From: a virus
Strand: one strand, 5' to 3'
IMG/VR virus record: IMGVR_UViG_3300037488_000784
Location: 1-23,023 of that record
DNA length: 23,023 nucleotides
Both the position numbers and the translations under genes were made by a program. Of the stretch, positions 20,181-23,023 are shown piece after piece. Within the stretch, counting starts at the first letter, position 1, and the number at the start of each line of letters is the position of its first letter. The notes under the pieces are model-generated. The model saw only the letters and a program-made list of their open reading frames with translations, did not search any database and had not been told where the DNA came from.

Positions 20181-20495
20181 CTAAAACTTGAAACCTTTAC
20201 GCAATTCTTCGGCCAGCTTCTTGGCGTAGTGCTTGGCCTTGTTGGCGTCATCCGAGTCTTTCTTACCCTGGCGCATGCCGTACTTGATGACGTTGCCTTT
20301 GAGGTAGCCGATCCACTCGTCGTGCGTCAGCACCGCCTGCATCACATCCCAGGGCTGGATGCCCATGTCCTTGTAGTGCGAGCCGCCAATCTGTTGCTGG
20401 TCAGCGGGGGCATTTGTGTCTAGTTGCACAAAGAAGTTGCCCACATCGGGTGCCTCAAAGTCAAAAATCGAATCCTTAAGCTTTGTCATGGTCAT
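20181..20495 (-). CDS. DUF3310 family protein (104 aa)
   Basis: The central and C-terminal part, QIGGSHYKDMGIQPWDVM, then EWIGYLKGNVIKYGMRQGKK and KAKHYAKKL, matches the DUF3310 (SaV-like) family, common in phages and often encoded beside nucleotide-metabolism or replication genes. The biochemical role is unsettled. The ATG at 20495 overlaps the upstream stop (ATGA); a second ATG at 20489 lies 8 bases after AGGAG and may be the real start, giving 102 residues. The N-terminal 35 residues are less conserved. Confidence 0.88.
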   Translation of the reverse strand: MTMTKLKDSIFDFEAPDVGNFFVQLDTNAPADQQQIGGSHYKDMGIQPWDVMQAVLTHDEWIGYLKGNVIKYGMRQGKKDSDDANKAKHYAKKLAEELRKGFKF

Positions 20496-20803
20496 CTCTC
20501 CTTTAGCTTCTGTCGTTGCCTATACCGCTGAGATACCTCAGCACGGGTGAACCGCCTGCGCGGCTCGTCTTTGTCAGCCCCCAGCTCATACACGGGAACA
20601 GCGTCTCTCCCGAGGCTGTCTGGCAGCCAACTGCCTATGTGCACGGTGTTCTCCGCCTTCAATGCACGGAGCCAATCCTGTGCCGTTACAACATGAACCC
20701 CTGTCGCGTTTGCCAGTGCTTGCGCCGTCACCGGCCCGGCCTGCAGCATCCTAAAGGTCTGCGCTAAAACTAAGTGGTTAACCTTTATCGCTTTAGAACT
20801 CAT
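20492..20803 (-). CDS. Winged-helix DNA-binding protein (103 aa)
   Basis: ATG at 20803 has AAGGAG six bases upstream and overlaps the stop of the preceding gene (ATGA). Residues about 12-60 (LAQTFRMLQAGPVTAQALANATGVHVVTAQDWLRALKAE) look like a winged helix-turn-helix: helix, GPVTAQALANATG turn, recognition helix with VVTAQDWLRAL. The next segment (VHIGSWLPDS, VPVYELG) resembles the wing. The C-terminus is highly basic (RRRFTRAEVSQRYRQRQKLKER). It is probably a transcriptional regulator or replication accessory in the early block. Its target site is unknown. Confidence 0.68.
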   Translation of the reverse strand: MSSKAIKVNHLVLAQTFRMLQAGPVTAQALANATGVHVVTAQDWLRALKAENTVHIGSWLPDSLGRDAVPVYELGADKDEPRRRFTRAEVSQRYRQRQKLKER

Positions 20804-21309
20804 CCTGTACTCCTTATCTCTAGCCTTTCGTCCACCTTCGGTAAGCGGATCGCATCAGGCTGTCGGATCAGCTTTCTGACCATCGCCAGGGCGTTGTCCA
20901 GTTCCTTGATCGTGATCACGTCCATCTGCTGGTCGTGCAGCTCCAACAGTTCCTGAATCGCCTTTATCTCGACCCCCATCGGAACGAAACGCAGCTTGTC
21001 CACAGCACGGAAGATGATGCGCAGGATCGCGTCTCTGCCGTCCACAGACACGTTCAGGTACTCTTTACCGAACCCCATGCTGCACAGCACCTCGACCATG
21101 TTGCTCAGGGCCACGAGCGTGTTCATGTCCATCTTTGTCGCGGTTCCCTGCATCAGCGCCACAACTGCGCCACTGTTGCGGATCTTTAGCGTGCGTAAAA
21201 ATGACTCGTGGGATTTGACGGACTCCATTCCCTCCATTACGTGCCCGATGGTGTTCAGGATCTGCGGCTTGGGTCGGTACTTCTTGCGGGTCTTCGCATT
21301 CGATGGCAT
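20800..21309 (-). CDS. Hypothetical phage protein (169 aa)
   Basis: The product begins MPSNAKTRKKYRPKPQILNTIG, a basic N-terminus, followed by long helical segments (ALMQGTATKMDMNTLVALSNMVEVL; AIQELLELHDQQMDVITIKELDNALAMVRKLI). No catalytic or nucleic-acid-binding motif is clear beyond the basic start. The SD is weak. The stop overlaps the next start by ATGA, tying it to the winged-helix gene. I do not recognise the family; an early-gene role is suggested only by position. Confidence 0.65.
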   Translation of the reverse strand: MPSNAKTRKKYRPKPQILNTIGHVMEGMESVKSHESFLRTLKIRNSGAVVALMQGTATKMDMNTLVALSNMVEVLCSMGFGKEYLNVSVDGRDAILRIIFRAVDKLRFVPMGVEIKAIQELLELHDQQMDVITIKELDNALAMVRKLIRQPDAIRLPKVDERLEIRSTG

Positions 21310-21318
21310 GTTGAACGA

Positions 21319-21648
21319 TCAGAAAGTAGTTGCGTATCCGATAAACCGAGGCCCGACAATCAACCCGCCTACATAGGCACCCACAACCGCGCCGGCTGCC
21401 GTAACGGCGAAGTCTTTAACGCTCGGCGTATGCCTGTCTCGGTGCTGCGAGTCGTAGATTTCTTTGGCTAGACCCACAGCCACGCCGGCGGCTATGCCGT
21501 AGTCCCTGCGCTCGGTTGCTACAGTAACGGCGGCTCCAACGGCAGCACCCGCAATAAAGTGCAGCGACTTGTCTCGGCCTGTCCACTCATCGGCGTGCGC
21601 CATAGACGTGAGTGCGGCGATAGCTGCAATGATGATTTTCTTTTGCAC
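21319..21648 (-). CDS. Secreted or periplasmic YfiM-like protein (109 aa)
   Basis: The start is taken as GTG at 21648, with GGAG 6 bases upstream; a TTG at 21660 is in frame but overlaps that SD. The new N-terminus, MQKKIIIAAIAALTSMAHADEW, is a classical signal peptide, with cleavage likely after AHA. The body has DKSLHFIAGAAVGAA, then GIAAGVAVGLAKEIYDSQ and PSVKDFAVTAAGAVVGAYVG, which matches YfiM/DUF2279-like proteins: an H in the first helix and KEIYD in the second. There is no lipobox cysteine, so it should be a soluble periplasmic or inner-membrane protein. Phage copies are found near early genes; the function is unknown but may involve the cell envelope. Confidence 0.75.
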   Translation of the reverse strand: MQKKIIIAAIAALTSMAHADEWTGRDKSLHFIAGAAVGAAVTVATERRDYGIAAGVAVGLAKEIYDSQHRDRHTPSVKDFAVTAAGAVVGAYVGGLIVGPRFIGYATTF

Positions 21649-21676
21649 GATCTTCTCCAATGAAAGGATGCGTTAA

Positions 21677-21871
21677 TTAAGGGGTACGTTTTTGTACCAG
21701 TGCATAAAACCTGTCTAATAGAGCCCAAGTTTTGTACACGGTGTGCGTGTCTACGTGAGGGGCGAGCCCCACCTCCAGTGCCAGCGCGTGCAGCGCCTTC
21801 ATGGTCTCTGTGTATGACGGCAGGTTAGCGTCGAGGAGTACAGCATCAACGGTCTCTACAGGTTTCGTCAT
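21677..21871 (-). CDS. Small hypothetical protein (64 aa)
   Basis: ATG at 21871 follows AAGGGG at 6-base spacing. The product (MTKPVETVDAVLLDANLPSY, then helical segments KALHALALEVGLA and VYKTWALLDRFYALV) is likely a small helical bundle. No family was recognised. The gene is closely spaced between neighbours of the leftward block (5 to 30 bases), supporting a real coding unit. Confidence 0.62.
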   Translation of the reverse strand: MTKPVETVDAVLLDANLPSYTETMKALHALALEVGLAPHVDTHTVYKTWALLDRFYALVQKRTP

Positions 21872-21883
21872 GCTGCGCCCCTT

Positions 21884-22111
21884 TTAGGCTTCGTCTTCGT
21901 TTTCTTCTACTTCGGTCTGAACATCGCGCCACTCACCGGGGACGATCCCTGCGTAGCGATGATGCGGCTCGAACCACTGCTGCAGGATCTTGGCGAGCTT
22001 ATGCTCGTAGCCGTTGATGCTTATGTCGAATTCGGTGACTCCTCGAACTACAAACCGCAGGTGCGCTGTGGGTGTCAACAACATCAGTGCGTCATCAGCA
22101 TCAAAGGTCAC
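21884..22111 (-). CDS. Hypothetical protein (75 aa), GTG start
   Basis: GTG at 22111 has AAGGAG seven bases upstream and lies in the end of the previous gene (11-base overlap). The protein starts MTFDADDALMLLTPTAHLRF and has strand-like segments followed by HKLAKILQQWFEPHHR. A tail rich in Glu follows (TEVEENEDEA). No motif identifies its function. Confidence 0.62.
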   Translation of the reverse strand: MTFDADDALMLLTPTAHLRFVVRGVTEFDISINGYEHKLAKILQQWFEPHHRYAGIVPGEWRDVQTEVEENEDEA

Positions 22112-22334
22112 GGTAGCGCTCCTTGCGTTCTCTCATGCGTTGTGAAATGACGGACTCGTGTACGCCGCTGAGCTTGCCGCACGTATCGCATTTGAAGCCC
22201 ATCATGAGCCGCTCGTTGTTGGAGTCGCCCTCCCACCACGTTGTGATGGTGCCTGAGTTGTTACCCAGGCGATGCTGCATCGCGTGCCCCCATCGCCTGA
22301 GTGTGCGCTTAAGTCGCCACAGAAACCCCCTCAT
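22101..22334 (-). CDS. Small CxxC hypothetical protein (77 aa)
   Basis: ATG at 22334 overlaps the upstream stop (ATGA), with GAGGAG about 8 bases upstream. The N-terminus is basic (MRGFLWRLKRTLRRWG), perhaps membrane- or nucleic-acid-associated. C49-D-T-C52 in GFKCDTCGKLSGVHES may be half of a zinc site. TITTWWEGDSNNERLMMGF before it is strand-rich. No close family was recognised. An internal ATG at residue 19 could be an alternative start, but it has no better SD. Confidence 0.6.
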   Translation of the reverse strand: MRGFLWRLKRTLRRWGHAMQHRLGNNSGTITTWWEGDSNNERLMMGFKCDTCGKLSGVHESVISQRMRERKERYRDL

Positions 22335-22528
22335 CTTTGCTGCTCCTCTTTGATGAACACCGACAGCCGGCGCATGGATGCGATGCAGTACTCGCTCATG
22401 CGAGCGTGATAGTCAGACGCGGCTTGATGCCGAAGGAGGTCTTTCTTTGCCGACTCCAACTCCTTGGCCGCCAACGATACAACCGTTGGCGTTCGAAACA
22501 ACTTGGTCAAATTAAACACTGGTTGCAT
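22331..22528 (-). CDS. Small helical phage protein (65 aa)
   Basis: The start at 22528 (MQPVFNLTKLFRTPT) is preferred to an upstream ATG at 22600, because the candidate promoter and its inverted repeat occupy that upstream region; GGAA lies about 8 bases before it. The rest, AAKELESAKKDLLRHQAASDYHARMSEYCIASMRRL, is one long helix. Small phage proteins with this KLFRTP...AAKEL...LL plan are common, of unknown role. It is the first gene after the promoter-like site and its stop overlaps the next start. Confidence 0.68.
   Translation of the reverse strand: MQPVFNLTKLFRTPTVVSLAAKELESAKKDLLRHQAASDYHARMSEYCIASMRRLSVFIKEEQQR
22469..22491. repeat. Second CGCCAACG inverted repeat
   Basis: CGCCAACG (22469-22476) and CGTTGGCG (22484-22491) form a perfect 8-bp inverted repeat with a 7-base spacer. 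It lies within the start of the 65-residue gene, downstream of the candidate promoter that carries the same half-site, so it may be a second operator copy or an RNA hairpin. Confidence 0.55.
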
Positions 22529-22571
22529 AAAGTGATTTCCAACTTGTTTAAAGGTTGCTTGACGGTAACGG

Positions 22572-22609
22572 ATTATGCGCCAACGGCTGACCGTGTGCAA
22601 CAGTTGGCG
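22572..22609 (-). promoter_or_regulatory. Candidate promoter framed by an inverted repeat
   Basis: On the minus strand, TTGCAC (22595-22600) lies 17 bases from CATAAT (22572-22577), five of six matches to the -10 consensus. The predicted start is about 37 bases before the 65-residue gene. The arms CGCCAAC and GTTGGCG (22603-22609 and 22578-22584) flank the -35 and abut the -10, so a bound dimer would block polymerase. This is a promoter-operator candidate for the small-gene leftward block. Confidence 0.55.
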
Positions 22610-22627
22610 TTGTTCTATTGTCTCGTT

Positions 22628-22879
22628 TTAGGCTGTTTGAGCGGGCTCGTCTGGATCCCACGGCAGCGGTGTGCCGTTGGCCCTGTATGCCTCGTGTCGC
22701 CAGCGTTTCGCTCTGCCTTTGTTGTACTCGCAAGAGGGGCACTTGCCCCCGTCGATCTGGGCGTCCATCACCAGGGCTGCGAAGGCTTCCAGGGAGTTCA
22801 AATAGATGCCGTCCTCGTGTGGGTTGGCTCCGATGAGTTGGCACTTCTGTGCCAGGGCGATTACTTCGTCTCGTGTCAT
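22628..22879 (-). CDS. Hypothetical protein with CxxC (83 aa)
   Basis: ATG at 22879 follows AAAGGGG at six bases and overlaps the upstream stop by one base. The N-terminal MTRDEVIALAQKCQLI, with LNSLEAFAALVMDA after it, is a pattern common to phage and phage-adjacent hypothetical proteins. GGKCPSCEYNKGRAKRWRHE has a CxxC followed by basic residues and could bind metal or nucleic acid. The function is unknown. Confidence 0.7.
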   Translation of the reverse strand: MTRDEVIALAQKCQLIGANPHEDGIYLNSLEAFAALVMDAQIDGGKCPSCEYNKGRAKRWRHEAYRANGTPLPWDPDEPAQTA

Positions 22880-23023
22880 TATTGGCCCCTTTCTTTGATT
22901 CCGTCGACTATGTACTTGACTACATACCAGTCCAAATCCCCGGCGTAGCAGTCTTCTTTATACGCTTCTGCCACTTTTGCGCAGGCTTCTCGTTCAGCGG
23001 CGACAGCCGCCTCAATGTGGTCG
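22879..23023 (-). CDS. Small hypothetical protein, 5' end outside window
   Basis: The last 47 codons are visible and end with TAA at 22879-22881, overlapping the next ATG by one base. The sequence DHIEAAVAAEREACAKVAEAYK, then DWYVVKYIVDGIKERGQ, follows a pattern frequent in phage proteins (EREACAKVAE, then I-x-x-RGQ). The start lies beyond 23023, so the length is unknown. Confidence 0.7.
   Translation of the reverse strand, partial: DHIEAAVAAEREACAKVAEAYKEDCYAGDLDWYVVKYIVDGIKERGQ

Noticed and set aside
22337-22948. 203-codon ORF on the plus strand
   Set aside because: Covers three leftward genes with good SD sites and the promoter-like element; no motif is visible in its product.

Overview
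The window reads as part of a tailed double-stranded DNA bacteriophage genome (or an integrated or environmental copy of one). It has a two-gene rightward block of very large, virion-type proteins and a dense leftward block of replication, recombination and small hypothetical genes, with stop/start overlaps and good Shine-Dalgarno (SD) sites throughout. Base composition is fairly GC-rich. Several small proteins look like types common in phages of Burkholderiales and other betaproteobacteria, but the host assignment is only an inference. No integrase, tRNA, rRNA, CRISPR array or insertion sequence was seen.

Layout. (1) 1-8335, plus strand: the 3' part of a glycine/alanine-rich coiled-coil virion protein, then a 2250-residue polyvalent protein with a zinc metallopeptidase motif, a tandem PQATA repeat and a C-terminal region like those of large phage polyvalent proteins. 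(2) 8336-8478: a convergent junction with several hairpins. (3) 8479-13582, minus strand: a primase-helicase, a 52-residue protein, a Cro-like HTH protein preceded by a 16-codon ORF, a putative ssDNA-binding protein, a 53-residue protein and a coiled-coil protein. (4) 13663-17427: an SNF2-type helicase interrupted by an intein, a small HNH protein, a RecB/Cas4-like nuclease, a 43-residue protein and a small metallopeptidase. (5) 17438-20002: a family A DNA polymerase, a hypothetical protein and a VRR-NUC nuclease. (6) 20181-23023: DUF3310, a winged-helix protein and a run of small early-type genes. A candidate promoter inside an inverted repeat lies near 22.6 kb.

How it fits together: the minus-strand genes form a nearly complete phage replication and recombination module (primase-helicase, polymerase, ssDNA-binding candidate, SNF2 helicase, RecB-like and VRR nucleases), interspersed with small accessory genes. 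The plus-strand genes belong to the virion or DNA-injection module.

The most remarkable object is at 14641-15507. A 289-residue intein is inserted exactly in helicase motif II (DE|C). Nested inside it, in the +1 reading frame, is a 235-codon ORF for an EDxHD (Vsr-like) homing endonuclease with an N-terminal zinc finger. The intein splicing blocks and the endonuclease ORF therefore share the same DNA in different frames. The ORF has its own SD-TTG start within intein codons, and its stop codon is embedded in the last intein splicing block.
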